Made by a program: the position numbers and the translations under genes. From the NCBI GenBank assembly GCA_003650305.1, contig QMOV01000001.1, positions 33,978 through 97,977 on the forward strand: a stretch of DNA of 64,000 bases. Reading direction: 5' to 3'. Below are positions 47,981-56,888 of this stretch, in pieces. The notes beneath the pieces were generated by a model. It ran no database searches. It was not told the origin of the DNA and saw nothing but the letters and a program-made list of their open reading frames with translations. The stretch is from Bacteroidota bacterium. GTDB taxonomy: Bacteria; Bacteroidota; Bacteroidia; Flavobacteriales; Flavobacteriaceae. Numbering within the stretch: position 1 is the stretch's first letter; the number at the start of each line of letters is the position of its first letter.

Positions 47981-49222
47981 TCAATGCGTTACATTTTTAA
48001 TTGTGTCTGGATTGTGTTTGTACTTGAATATAAGCCAAAAAAGTATTGCTAAAATTAAAGCATAACCTGCAAATACTAACCAAATAGTTGTCCAGTCCCT
48101 AAATCCATCATTTGTATAGTAGTCTACAATAAGTCCGCTTGTGTAGCCTCCAATTAAAGCTCCTACACCATTTGTGAGTAAAATAAATAATCCTTGTGCA
48201 CTACTTCTGTACTTATTACTGGTTTCAGTTTCAACATATAATGAACCGGAAATATTAAAGAAATCGAATGCCATGCCATAGATAACCATTGATAATATTA
48301 AAAAGCCTAACCCAATACCTTCTGGATTTCCTATACCAAATAAAGCAAATCGTAAAGCCCAAGCAAACATACTTAATAGCATTACAGTTTTTATGCCAAA
48401 ACGTTTTAAGAAAAACGGAATGGTTAAGATAAATACGGTTTCAGATATTTGAGACAACGAGATTAAAATATTTGAACGTTTTACAGCAAATGAATCTGGA
48501 AAACTTTCAGTAAAACTTCTTAAAAATTCGGAAGCCCAAGCATTGGAAATTTGTAAAACAACACCTAATAACATGGAAAAAATAAAGAATACAGCCATTT
48601 TGTAATCTTTAAATAATGCAAAAGCATCTAAGCCTAAACGTTCAGTAAAAGATTTATTTTCCGATATTGATAAAGGTACATTTGGTAGTGTGAATGAATA
48701 AATCCCCAATATTAAAGAGAAACCTGCAGCAAAATAAAATTGATATGGACTTTGTGTCCATTCTAAAAAATCGACTGCCCACATTGCCACTATAAATCCG
48801 ATAGTTCCCCAAACGCGTATTGGTGGAAAAACTTTTATAACATCGTATTTGTTGTCATCAAGAATACTATATGATACTGCATTAGCCAAGCCAATGGTAG
48901 GCATATATAGCATTAAATAGCCTAACATTATCCAAAAGAAGGTGTCATAATCGTTTACTTGCGATAAATAATATAAAAACCCAGCTCCTAAAATATGAAG
49001 CATTCCAAAAAGTTTTTGTGCATTAATATATTTATCAGCAATAATCCCTACAATAGCAGGCATAACTATTGAAGCGATACCTAATGTCATAAATATCTTG
49101 CCAATTTGAGCACCTGAAAATTGTAGCTGCCCTCCTAAATATCCACCTAACGAAATAAGCCAAGCCCCAAACACAAAAAACTCGAAAAAATTTAAAACAG
49201 TTAAACGAAATTTTATACTCAT
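47981..49222 (-). CDS. Nucleoside permease, NupG-like MFS transporter
   Basis: A 413-residue inner-membrane transporter with 12 TM helices of the nucleoside:H+ symporter (NupG/XapB) type. The N-terminus (LNFFEFFVFGAWLISLGGYL) and the loop VGIIADKYINAQKLFGMLHI are typical, and GTIGFIVAMW lies after helix 4. It precedes thyA by 40 bases and follows the DUF151 gene by 18 bases. The neighbourhood supports nucleoside uptake for the pyrimidine/folate pathway. The exact substrate is not determined. Confidence 0.88.
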   Translation of the reverse strand: MSIKFRLTVLNFFEFFVFGAWLISLGGYLGGQLQFSGAQIGKIFMTLGIASIVMPAIVGIIADKYINAQKLFGMLHILGAGFLYYLSQVNDYDTFFWIMLGYLMLYMPTIGLANAVSYSILDDNKYDVIKVFPPIRVWGTIGFIVAMWAVDFLEWTQSPYQFYFAAGFSLILGIYSFTLPNVPLSISENKSFTERLGLDAFALFKDYKMAVFFIFSMLLGVVLQISNAWASEFLRSFTESFPDSFAVKRSNILISLSQISETVFILTIPFFLKRFGIKTVMLLSMFAWALRFALFGIGNPEGIGLGFLILSMVIYGMAFDFFNISGSLYVETETSNKYRSSAQGLFILLTNGVGALIGGYTSGLIVDYYTNDGFRDWTTIWLVFAGYALILAILFWLIFKYKHNPDTIKNVTH

Positions 49223-49240
49223 AATATGTGTTTAATAATT

Positions 49241-49852
49241 TTATCGTTTAGATATTTCGTCTCTTATTCTCGCAGCAGTTTCATAATCTTCATTAGCGAC
49301 GGCTTCATCTAAAATAGTGTGAAGTTCTTCTAAAGTTTTACTTTTAAAATTTTCTGGAGATTTTGATTCAATTTCTTCTGCCAAAATTTCGTCTAACAAT
49401 ATATTATCTTCAGAATCTCCTTCTTCTTTTTCAGGATTTACTTTAAGATAAATTCCAGCTCTATCTAAAATATTTTTATAGGTATAAATTGGTGCTTGAA
49501 ATCGTAAAGCCAATGCAATAGCATCACTTGTACGAGCATCAATAATCTCTTCAATTTTATCACGTTCACAAATTAAACTCGAATAAAATACGCCATCTAC
49601 AAGTTTATGTATTATAACTTGTTTTACAACGATATCAAACCTATCAGAAAAATTTTTAAAAAGGTCATGAGTAAGTGGTCTGGGAGGCTTTATCTCTTTT
49701 TCAAGAGCAATAGCGATAGATTGGGCTTCAAAGGCTCCAATAACAATAGGAAGTTTTCGGTCGCCATCCACTTCATTTAAAATTAAAGCGTAAGCACCAT
49801 TTTGTGTTTGGCTGTAAGATATTCCTTTTATGTTAAGAAGAACTAAACTCAT
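49241..49852 (-). CDS. Bifunctional nuclease family protein (DUF151) with UVR motif
   Basis: The 203-residue protein has a DUF151/BFN domain at about 1-130 (LILNEVDGDRKLPIVIGAFE, then ARTSDAIALALRF) and a C-terminal UVR motif (LEELHTILDEAVANEDYETA, about 173 onward), as in UvrB/UvrC interaction helices. Some DUF151 proteins have been described as dual RNase/DNase; activity here is inferred. An acidic linker (about 140-170) joins the parts. It has a large inverted repeat 14 bases before its start and leads into the nucleoside permease gene. Confidence 0.9.
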   Translation of the reverse strand: MSLVLLNIKGISYSQTQNGAYALILNEVDGDRKLPIVIGAFEAQSIAIALEKEIKPPRPLTHDLFKNFSDRFDIVVKQVIIHKLVDGVFYSSLICERDKIEEIIDARTSDAIALALRFQAPIYTYKNILDRAGIYLKVNPEKEEGDSEDNILLDEILAEEIESKSPENFKSKTLEELHTILDEAVANEDYETAARIRDEISKR

Positions 49853-49866
49853 AATTTATAAGACGT

Positions 49867-49939
49867 AAAGAACTGTTTAAATTAGGACTTTACCAACGCC
49901 AAAGGCATTAAGTTTTCATACTAATTTAAACAGTCCTTT
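49867..49939 (-). promoter_or_regulatory. Long stem-loop between etfA and the DUF151 gene
   Basis: ACTGTTTAAATTAG (49872-49885) pairs perfectly with CTAATTTAAACAGT (49921-49934), and the stem continues 4 bp past one mismatch. The 35-base interior folds again (ACTT/AAGT, then AACGCC/GGCATT with a G-U pair on the minus strand). No U-run follows, and the element ends 14 bases before the DUF151 start codon. So it is a leader structure, an etf 3' stabiliser, or a small mobile palindrome. Confidence 0.6.
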
Positions 49940-49966
49940 TAGCAAACACAATTTATAAAAAAATAT

Positions 49967-50926
49967 TTATTGTTGCGCTTTAAAGGCTTTTAATTTTTCT
50001 ATGAATTTTGGCACGACCTCAAAAGCATCTCCCACAACACCATAATCTGCAGCTTTAAAGAAAGGAGCTTCAGGATCGGTGTTTATAACAACTTTTACTT
50101 TAGAAGCGTTAATTCCAGCTAAATGCTGAATTGCTCCAGAAATTCCAATAGCAATATATAAGTTAGAAGCAACAGGTTTTCCTGTTTGCCCAACGTGTTC
50201 ACTATGAGGCCTCCAGCCTAAATCTGAAACTGGTTTAGAGCATGCAGTTGCTGCTCCTAAAACTTCGGCTAATTCTTCAATAATTCCCCAATTTTCTGGA
50301 CCTTTTAATCCACGACCTCCAGATACTACAATTTCTGCATCTGCAATTGTGACTTTATCTGTAGCTTTATCTACAGATTTTACAGTTACACCGAAATTTG
50401 GAATGGAAGGTGAAAATTCTTCAGCTGATGCACTTGCAGAATTTTCAAAAACACCATATGCATTTTTTGAAACACCTATAAGTTTAACGTCAGTATTAAT
50501 TTGACACATTTCGAAAGCTTTATTGGTAAAAGCAGTGCGTTTTACGGTAAAAGGCGATGTGCTTGTTGGAGCTGCTACAACGTTTGAAGCATAGCCAGCA
50601 TCTAAACCTATTGCCAAAAGTGGCGCAAGATATTTACTGTTTATACTTGAGCTAACAATAACAACTTTAGCTGATTCTTTTTCTACAGCTTGCTTAATAA
50701 CATTGGCATAAGCATTAGCATTGAAATTTTCTAACTGTGAGTTGGTTACTTGTAACACTTTATCAACGCCATATTTGCCTAATTCTGAAGTATTACTAGC
50801 ATTAATTGAAACTGCAGTAACTGTAGTTCCTAATTGGTTGGCAACAGCTTTTGCATATGAAGCAACTTCTAAAGCTACTTTTTTAAATTTTCCTTGTTCG
50901 GATTCGGTATATACTAAAACGGACAT
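49967..50926 (-). CDS. etfA: Electron transfer flavoprotein alpha subunit
   Basis: EtfA carries the FAD of the ETF heterodimer, which passes electrons from acyl-CoA dehydrogenases to the quinone pool. The 319-residue protein has the N-terminal alpha/beta domain and the C-terminal FAD motif (IVVSGGRGLKGPENWGIIEE, CSKPVSDLGWRPHSEHVGQTG, YIAIGISGAIQHLAGI). It follows etfB by 79 bases; that gap holds a 14-bp tandem repeat. Confidence 0.95.
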   Translation of the reverse strand: MSVLVYTESEQGKFKKVALEVASYAKAVANQLGTTVTAVSINASNTSELGKYGVDKVLQVTNSQLENFNANAYANVIKQAVEKESAKVVIVSSSINSKYLAPLLAIGLDAGYASNVVAAPTSTSPFTVKRTAFTNKAFEMCQINTDVKLIGVSKNAYGVFENSASASAEEFSPSIPNFGVTVKSVDKATDKVTIADAEIVVSGGRGLKGPENWGIIEELAEVLGAATACSKPVSDLGWRPHSEHVGQTGKPVASNLYIAIGISGAIQHLAGINASKVKVVINTDPEAPFFKAADYGVVGDAFEVVPKFIEKLKAFKAQQ

Positions 50927-50944
50927 AATATTTTTTCAAAATAT

Positions 50945-50976
50945 AAATTCCAAAAAACAAATTCCAAAAAACAAAT
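50945..50976. repeat. 14-bp tandem repeat between etfB and etfA
   Basis: AAATTCCAAAAAAC occurs twice in exact tandem plus AAAT of a third unit; ATTGGAAT follows as a partial inverse. It lies within the etf operon gap and may vary in copy number. Confidence 0.75.
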
Positions 50977-51005
50977 ATTGGAATATGGTACTTGAAAATT
51001 GGTTA

Positions 51006-51752
51006 TTAAATTACCTTCGCTTCGTTATGAAGTAAGTTTACTAATTCATCTATATTATCTGGAGATACCAAAGTAACAGCGCCTTTTGCTTCAGGTTTTT
51101 CAAAAGACATAGATGTTGTTTTTGCACTTGTATCTACTGGATCGACAATAGTTAAAGGTTTTTTACGAGCCATCATAATTCCTCTCATGTTAGGAATTCG
51201 TAAATCGCTCTCTTCAACAATACCCTTTTGTCCACCAATTATTAATGGAAAAGATGTAGAAACGATTTCTTTTCCTCCATCAATTTCTCTTGAAACAGTT
51301 GCGTTAGTTCCTTCTACTTCTATCCCATTACAATTATTTACAAAATTGGATTCAGTTAAAGCTGCAACCATACCTGGAACCATTCCTCCATTATAATCGA
51401 GAGATTCACGACCAGCAATTATCAAATCATAACCACCTTCTCGAACCACTTTTGCTAACTGTTTTGCAACCGTAAAACCATCTGTTGCAATAGTATTTAC
51501 TCGTATTGCAGCATCTGCTCCTATTGCAAGTGCTTTACGCAAGGTTGGCTCAACTTCTGCACCACCAACACTTACAACATCTACAGAAGCACTTTGCTTT
51601 TCTTTAAACCACATAGCACGAGTAAGACCAAATTCGTCATTAGGATTAATTACAAACTGCACACCATTTGTGTCAAACTTTGAATCTCCATCTGTGAAAT
51701 TGATTTTAGATGTTGTGTCTGGAACATGACTTATGCACACTAAAATTTTCAT
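51006..51752 (-). CDS. etfB: Electron transfer flavoprotein beta subunit
   Basis: EtfB is the AMP-binding partner of EtfA. The 248-residue protein shows the conserved start MKILVCISHVPDTTSKI, NPNDEFGLTRAMW, the recognition segment ETLRKALAIGAD variant (EPTLRKALAIGADAAIRVN), and the ETF-beta signature region (PLIIGGQKGIVEESDLRIPN). It is first in the etfB-etfA operon and divergent from pdhB. A TATCTTCG element at 51791-51798 could be its promoter. Confidence 0.95.
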   Translation of the reverse strand: MKILVCISHVPDTTSKINFTDGDSKFDTNGVQFVINPNDEFGLTRAMWFKEKQSASVDVVSVGGAEVEPTLRKALAIGADAAIRVNTIATDGFTVAKQLAKVVREGGYDLIIAGRESLDYNGGMVPGMVAALTESNFVNNCNGIEVEGTNATVSREIDGGKEIVSTSFPLIIGGQKGIVEESDLRIPNMRGIMMARKKPLTIVDPVDTSAKTTSMSFEKPEAKGAVTLVSPDNIDELVNLLHNEAKVI

Positions 51753-51852
51753 ATGATAAATTGTTTTTTGAGTATAAATTTTTGAGAATACGAAGATAGT
51801 TAAATTAATACTAATTTCCTATGCATGCATAATAAATTTTTAAGATAGAGTT

Positions 51853-51885
51853 TAACAAATTGTTATGCAATTATTACTATTTTTG
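51853..51885 (+). promoter_or_regulatory. Putative pdhB promoter with overlapping palindrome
   Basis: TATTTTTG at 51878-51885 fits the -7 consensus, 23 bases before the pdhB ATG. The palindrome TAACAA-A-TTGTTA at 51853-51865 overlaps the -33 region and may be an operator; its regulator is unknown. Confidence 0.45.
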
Positions 51886-51908
51886 CGATTGTATTATTAT
51901 AATATTTT

Positions 51909-52892
51909 ATGAAGACAATCCAGTTCAGAGAAGCAATTTGTGAAGCCATGAGTGAAGAAATGCGCAGAGATGAAAGCATTTATTTAATGGGTGAAGAAGT
52001 TGCAGAATATAATGGTGCTTATAAAGCTTCTAAAGGCATGCTAGATGAATTTGGAGCAAAACGTGTTATTGACACTCCAATTGCTGAGCTAGGTTTTTCA
52101 GGTATTGCTGTTGGATCTACAATGACAGGCAATAGACCAATTGTAGAGTATATGACTTTTAACTTTGCTTTGGTTGGCATTGATCAAATTATTAATAATG
52201 CTGCTAAAATAAGACAAATGTCTGGTGGACAGTTTAAGTGTCCAATTGTTTTTCGTGGTCCAACTGGATCTGCAGGACAATTAGGCGCAACACACTCACA
52301 AGCATTTGAAAGTTGGTTCGCTAATACTCCTGGATTAAAAGTAGTTGTGCCATCTAATCCTTACGATGCAAAAGGCTTGTTAAAGGCTGCTATTAGAGAT
52401 GATGATCCAGTGATTTTTATGGAAAGTGAGCAAATGTATGGTGATAAAGGCGAAGTTCCTGAAGGTGAATATACGATTCCGATAGGTCTTGCAGATATTA
52501 AACGAGAAGGTAAAGATGTAACTATTGTGTCTTTTGGCAAGATTATAAAAGAAGCATATAAAGCTGCAGATGAACTTGAAAAAGAAGGTATTTCTTGCGA
52601 AATTATAGATTTAAGAACTGTTCGTCCAATGGATTATGAAACCATTTTAACTTCGGTTAAAAAAACCAACAGGTTAGTGATTTTAGAAGAAGCTTGGCCC
52701 TTTGGCAATGTAGCTACCGAAATCACATATCAAGTACAATCTCAAGCATTCGATTATTTAGACGCTCCAATTATAAAGATTAACACTGCAGATACACCTG
52801 CACCTTTTTCTCCAGTTTTACTTAAAGAATGGTTGCCAAACAGTAATGACGTTATTAAGGCTGTAAAAAAAGTGATGTATACTCAAAGTTAA
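51909..52892 (+). CDS. pdhB: Pyruvate dehydrogenase E1 component, beta subunit
   Basis: E1-beta, with E1-alpha, decarboxylates pyruvate on thiamine diphosphate and acetylates the E2 lipoyl domain. The 327-residue protein shows the transketolase-type pyrimidine-binding domain (LMGEEVAEYNGAYKASKGML, RVIDTPIAELGFSGIAVG, GPTGSAGQLGATHSQAFE) and the C-terminal domain (EIIDLRTVRPMDYETI, ILEEAWPFGNVATEI). E1-alpha and E2 are not next to it here; in many flavobacteria they lie elsewhere. Acetoin or branched-chain E1-beta are less likely alternatives. Confidence 0.92.
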   Translation: MKTIQFREAICEAMSEEMRRDESIYLMGEEVAEYNGAYKASKGMLDEFGAKRVIDTPIAELGFSGIAVGSTMTGNRPIVEYMTFNFALVGIDQIINNAAKIRQMSGGQFKCPIVFRGPTGSAGQLGATHSQAFESWFANTPGLKVVVPSNPYDAKGLLKAAIRDDDPVIFMESEQMYGDKGEVPEGEYTIPIGLADIKREGKDVTIVSFGKIIKEAYKAADELEKEGISCEIIDLRTVRPMDYETILTSVKKTNRLVILEEAWPFGNVATEITYQVQSQAFDYLDAPIIKINTADTPAPFSPVLLKEWLPNSNDVIKAVKKVMYTQS

Positions 52893-53024
52893 TAGGTTTT
52901 TGAAGATTTTGGGTTTAGGTTTTTTCTTTAATAAAGGCAAAAATTTTAAGCATAGCATAGTTAAGGTTCAAAATTTTAACGAATAGAAAAGGAAAAAGAC
53001 AATGCTAAAAATTCAGAAGGCTGT

Positions 53025-53032
53025 TAACTTTG
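53025..53032 (+). promoter_or_regulatory. Putative -7 promoter element of the DUF5686 gene
   Basis: TAACTTTG matches TAnnTTTG and lies about 80 bases upstream of the ATG at 53111. The -33 element is unclear. Confidence 0.4.
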
Positions 53033-53110
53033 AGTATTTAAATAAATTAGAAATTTTTACGTTATATAAACTTCGTTAGCATGATTGTTGATGAAGTTTT
53101 TTTTATTAAT

Positions 53111-55603
53111 ATGAAGTATAGACTACTTACAATATATTTTTTCTTCGGAATAGTTTCTCTTTTTGCACAAACTAAAGTGAGTGGACATGTATTTGATGAA
53201 AACAATGATCCAGTTTCATTTGCTAATATTGTGTTTAAAGGCTCTTCTATAGGCACAATTACTAACGAAAATGGAAGATTTTATTTAGAATCTGATGAAA
53301 CTTGGAATACACTTATAGTTTCTTTTCTTGGATATGAAACTATATCATTTAACCTCGAAAAAAAGGTTAATTACGATTTAAAACTTACCATAAAAGAAAC
53401 AGCTGCTCAACTAGGCGAGATCGTTATAATTGCTGGCAAGCAGCCAAAAAAGAATAATCCAGCTATAGATATACTTCGTAAAGTTTGGGAGCATAAACGT
53501 AAAAATGGTTTAAAACAATTTAATCAGTACGTGTACGATAAATACGAAAAAGTAGAATTCGATCTTAATACTATTGATAGCTCATTAATAAAAAGCAAAC
53601 TTTTTAGAGGCATGGAATTTGTTTTCGAGCAAGTAGATACCTCAAGAATTACAGGTAAAACGTATTTGCCAATGTTTATTAACGAAGCTGTAACTAAAGT
53701 TTATGGCGATAATATTATTAATAAAGAAAAAACTGTTTTAAAGGGAAATAAAAATTCAGGATTTAACGACAATCAAGTTATCATTGATTTTGTTGGCGAT
53801 TTATATTCCGATTATAATGTATATGATAACTACCTAAAATTTTTCGATAAAAGCTTTGTAAGTCCATTATCTACAACCGGAATTAACACATATAATTATG
53901 TGCTTTTAGATAGTGCATATATAGATGATAAATGGTGCTATAATATTATTTACTATCCAAGACGCAAAAACGAACTTACTTTTAAAGGCGATTTTTGGGT
54001 AAATGACACAACCTATGCTATAAAAGAGATTAACCTTCAAGCTACAAAAAGTGCCAATATAAACTGGGTTAAAGAAATATATATCGAGCAAGAATTTGAA
54101 GTTTTAAATGATTCTTTATTTCTTGTAAAACGTGATTATATGATGTCTGATTTTGCCTTTAGTAAAAAAGAAAAATCAAGAGGTGTTTATGGAAAAAGAA
54201 CGACATTATTCAATAACTATGAGTTTGATAGAGTAAAGGATAAAAAATTCTACGATCAAGAAGTATATTATTACGATAAAGATGTTTACGATAGAGATGA
54301 TACTTTTTGGGATAAAAATCGAATGGAGGTTTTAAATAAGGACGAAGAAGGTGTTTATAAAATGTTAGACACACTTAAAACTGTTAAAAAGTTTAAACAA
54401 TTGTATAATCTTGGGAGCATTTTGTCTTCGGGATATATTGAGTTTAATACACTTCCTCTTGATTATGGTCCTATTTTTTCAACCTTTGGTTATAATGAGG
54501 TGGAAGGATTACGATTAAGAGCTGGAGGCAGAACTTATTTTGGACGTAACGATTTATGGCGTTTGGAAGGGTTTTTAGCTTATGGTTTTAGAGATGATAA
54601 ATTTAAATACGGAATCTCAGGTAAATGGTTATTGGATAAAAAAAATAGGCTTATTATTTCTGGGGGTAATCGTCGTGATGTAGAGCAAATTGGAGCAAGC
54701 CTTACAACTTCTACAGATGTGTTAGGTCGTAATTTAGCATCCTCTTCGGTTGTAGGAACAGGAACTAACGATAAACTTACCAATATAAATTTAACTACAC
54801 TTGCTATTGAAATAGAACCTTGGCGAAATATAATTTTTAGACTTGGAGGTAATTATAGAACTTTAGAATCTGCTTCGCCAACATTTAGTTTAGATTACTT
54901 TGATCCTGAATCTAGCACAGGAATATCTTCAGATGTAAAACAATACGAAACCTCTTTATCAGTTTCTTATTTTCCAAAACGAAAAATGACAGGTTTTGGT
55001 GTAGAACGTCATGAAGCTAACGATGATTTTGCACGTATTTTTGCACAAATAAGTCGAGGAGATAACAGTATATTGAGCAGTGATTTTAATTACACCAAAG
55101 TACAATTTTCTTATACACAACCTTGGCAACTAGGAGGTTTTGGTAGGTTATATTCTACTATCGAAGCTGGGAAAACTTTTGGTGAAGTGCCTTTAGGTTT
55201 ATTAAGTGTCGTGCCTGGTAATCAATCTTATTTTTCAATTTATAACACCTTTTCCCAATTAGATTATTACGAGTTTGTAACCGATACTTATACCTCGTTA
55301 CATCTACAGCATAATTTTAATGGTCGTTTATTCTCTAGAATTCCTTTCTTAAGAAAATTTAACCTTCGTGAAATAGTTAGTATTAAAGGTGTTTGGGGAG
55401 AAGTATCTGATGAAAATAGAGCCTTAAACGCTTCTGGATTGCTATACCAAGCACCAAATGACAAAGTGTATTGGGAATATAGTCTTGGTGTTGGTAATAT
55501 TTTTAAGATATTTAGATTAGACTTTAACTTTAGAGGTAATTATAAAGACAATCCTGGGGCAAGAAAGTTTGGTGTTACTGGAACATTTGGATTTCATTTT
55601 TAA
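53111..55603 (+). CDS. DUF5686 and carboxypeptidase-like regulatory domain outer-membrane protein
   Basis: The mature 830-residue protein begins with a signal peptide (MKYRLLTIYFFFGIVSLFAQ), a carboxypeptidase-like regulatory domain (about 20-105, KVSGHVFDENNDPVSFANIV) and then a long DUF5686 region that should form an outer-membrane beta barrel; it ends in an aromatic residue (GTFGFHF). I start at 53111 because the signal peptide begins there; ten codons upstream are open. The family is common in Bacteroidota and its function is unknown. It is transcribed alone, and no plug or TonB box is evident. Confidence 0.85.
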   Translation: MKYRLLTIYFFFGIVSLFAQTKVSGHVFDENNDPVSFANIVFKGSSIGTITNENGRFYLESDETWNTLIVSFLGYETISFNLEKKVNYDLKLTIKETAAQLGEIVIIAGKQPKKNNPAIDILRKVWEHKRKNGLKQFNQYVYDKYEKVEFDLNTIDSSLIKSKLFRGMEFVFEQVDTSRITGKTYLPMFINEAVTKVYGDNIINKEKTVLKGNKNSGFNDNQVIIDFVGDLYSDYNVYDNYLKFFDKSFVSPLSTTGINTYNYVLLDSAYIDDKWCYNIIYYPRRKNELTFKGDFWVNDTTYAIKEINLQATKSANINWVKEIYIEQEFEVLNDSLFLVKRDYMMSDFAFSKKEKSRGVYGKRTTLFNNYEFDRVKDKKFYDQEVYYYDKDVYDRDDTFWDKNRMEVLNKDEEGVYKMLDTLKTVKKFKQLYNLGSILSSGYIEFNTLPLDYGPIFSTFGYNEVEGLRLRAGGRTYFGRNDLWRLEGFLAYGFRDDKFKYGISGKWLLDKKNRLIISGGNRRDVEQIGASLTTSTDVLGRNLASSSVVGTGTNDKLTNINLTTLAIEIEPWRNIIFRLGGNYRTLESASPTFSLDYFDPESSTGISSDVKQYETSLSVSYFPKRKMTGFGVERHEANDDFARIFAQISRGDNSILSSDFNYTKVQFSYTQPWQLGGFGRLYSTIEAGKTFGEVPLGLLSVVPGNQSYFSIYNTFSQLDYYEFVTDTYTSLHLQHNFNGRLFSRIPFLRKFNLREIVSIKGVWGEVSDENRALNASGLLYQAPNDKVYWEYSLGVGNIFKIFRLDFNFRGNYKDNPGARKFGVTGTFGFHF

Positions 55604-56097
55604 AGGTTTCGTTATCGGTTGGTATAAACTTAGTGCGTGAAAACATGCGGCTGATTTTCCACTAGGAAAATAGGATGTATAAACATACGCAAACTTAGGT
55701 AAAACACAACAGTAAGCATTAAATTTATACGTTGTTGTAAAACGTTATTTATTTAATTAGTTGCGCAAATAATGTAAAAATCTTAACGTGGTTAATAATT
55801 ATAAATTTGTTGTCTAAACTTAATAATTTTTTTTGATCAATTAAAATTAATTTAAAGCATAGGCAGAAGAATGTATGTGTAGCGTATTATAAAGTGCAGA
55901 AACTAACTCATCTGATTTCATTGTAAACTGAATTACTGAGAAAATGAAGATAAAATTTTATTTTGTAACTTTACGCTATCTCTAAGATAAGGATTACTCT
56001 CTAAGTATAATTTTTTAAGTTATTAAAAAACAAAGAAAGGCATATATAATATAGTCAATCGATAAACATTTTTTTTTAACCTTTAAAACCACTACAA
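55604..56097. other. Hairpin-rich intergenic region before the AhpD-like gene
   Basis: About 490 bases without a gene. It holds hairpins GCGTG-AAAA-CATGC (about 55635), ATTTTCC-ACTA-GGAAAAT (55654-55671) and ACAACA...TGTTGT (55706-55738). TTCGTTATCGG at 55608-55618 is the exact inverse of CCGATAACGAA at 56716-56726, beyond the AhpD-like gene. It could be the remains of an inserted element. I see no attachment site or integrase. Confidence 0.4.
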
Positions 56098-56577
56098 ATG
56101 AAAAAACTAATCAAAAAAATCGTTAAAGGAATAATTTTATTTATTTCATTATTCTTAATTACAGTTAACGTATCCGCACAGGAAACAGATGCTTACGAAA
56201 AAGCTAAAACTGAAATAGAGCTAACTTTTGGAACTGTACCATCTTGGTTTGCGTCGTATCCTGAACACGCCCTTCCCGAAGCCTGGGAACTTTTTAAGAC
56301 GCTGAAAGGACCTAAAAGCAGTATTTCATCAAAAAATTCTGAGTTGATTCAACTTGCAGTAGCTTCACAAATTCCTTGTGTATATTGTGTTTATTTTCAC
56401 AGAATTTTCGCAAAAGCATTTGGTGCTACCGATGAAGAAATAAATGAAGCAATAGCATTAGGAGCAGAAACAAGGCATTGGAGTATGGTAATACAAGGGT
56501 CAGGTATTTCTTTTGAGGATTTCAAAGTTGAATTTGATCAAGCAATGAAATATATGTCTGAGAAAACTAAAAATTAA
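56098..56577 (+). CDS. Exported carboxymuconolactone decarboxylase/AhpD-like protein
   Basis: The 159-residue protein has a signal peptide (1-27, cleavage near VSAQET) and a CMD/AhpD-like helical domain. The redox motif CVYCVYFH (Cys 94, Cys 97, His 101) is the CxxCxxxH of AhpD-type peroxidase/reductase partners, followed by GATDEEINEAIALGA. AhpD-like proteins are mostly cytoplasmic, so a periplasmic member is unusual and would need a periplasmic electron donor. It is transcribed alone with its own terminator, in a hairpin-rich spot. The true substrate is unknown. Confidence 0.82.
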   Translation: MKKLIKKIVKGIILFISLFLITVNVSAQETDAYEKAKTEIELTFGTVPSWFASYPEHALPEAWELFKTLKGPKSSISSKNSELIQLAVASQIPCVYCVYFHRIFAKAFGATDEEINEAIALGAETRHWSMVIQGSGISFEDFKVEFDQAMKYMSEKTKN

Positions 56578-56613
56578 TTAAAACAACAAGAATAACTGGC
56601 ATACTTAATTAAA

Positions 56614-56644
56614 AAATAAACCGCTTTTTGCGGTTTATTTTTTT
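56614..56644 (+). terminator. Terminator of the AhpD-like gene
   Basis: A perfect 11-bp stem (AAATAAACCGC with GCGGTTTATTT), loop TTTTT, followed by TTTT. Confidence 0.88.
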
Positions 56645-56720
56645 ATAGCTTAGATCGAAAGCATAATGTTTTTACAATGGATAAGATATGGTTCTGTTTT
56701 AATAAACTATATCGTCCGAT

Positions 56721-56759
56721 AACGAAGGTCGTCTATTTTCTTGTAAAAGTCAAGTTCAA
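56721..56759 (+). repeat. Short dispersed repeat, copy 2
   Basis: AACGAAGGTCGTCTATTTTC and the following 19 bases (ending CAAGTTCAA) are similar to 44382-44420 in the same orientation. It abuts the inverted 11-mer that ends at 56726. Confidence 0.5.
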
Positions 56760-56854
56760 AAAAATAAACACTTACAATGTTATCGAATAGTTTTTTTATC
56801 CAAAAACCACTTTTAATAATTTAGAAACTGGTTTTTTTATCTACTATATTTTAC

Positions 56855-56862
56855 TATTTTTG
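56855..56862 (+). promoter_or_regulatory. Putative -7 promoter element of hppA
   Basis: TATTTTTG, 26 bases before the hppA ATG, with the context ACTATTTTTGC shared with the pdhB promoter. Confidence 0.5.
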
Positions 56863-56888
56863 CCGCATTCAAAAAAAACAACTTACAT

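Larger units (their letters stand above)
56578..56888. other. Intergenic region between the AhpD-like gene and hppA
   Basis: About 310 bases: the terminator at 56614, the 11-base inverse repeat at 56716-56726, the dispersed repeat at 56721-56759, and the hppA -7 element at 56855. No gene was seen. Confidence 0.5.

Noticed and set aside
55604..56760. Possible integron-type cassette around the AhpD-like gene
   Set aside because: The flanking inverted 11-mers do not match attC core sites (RYYYAAC/GTTRRRY), and no integrase or second cassette is present. Kept only as a repeat observation.
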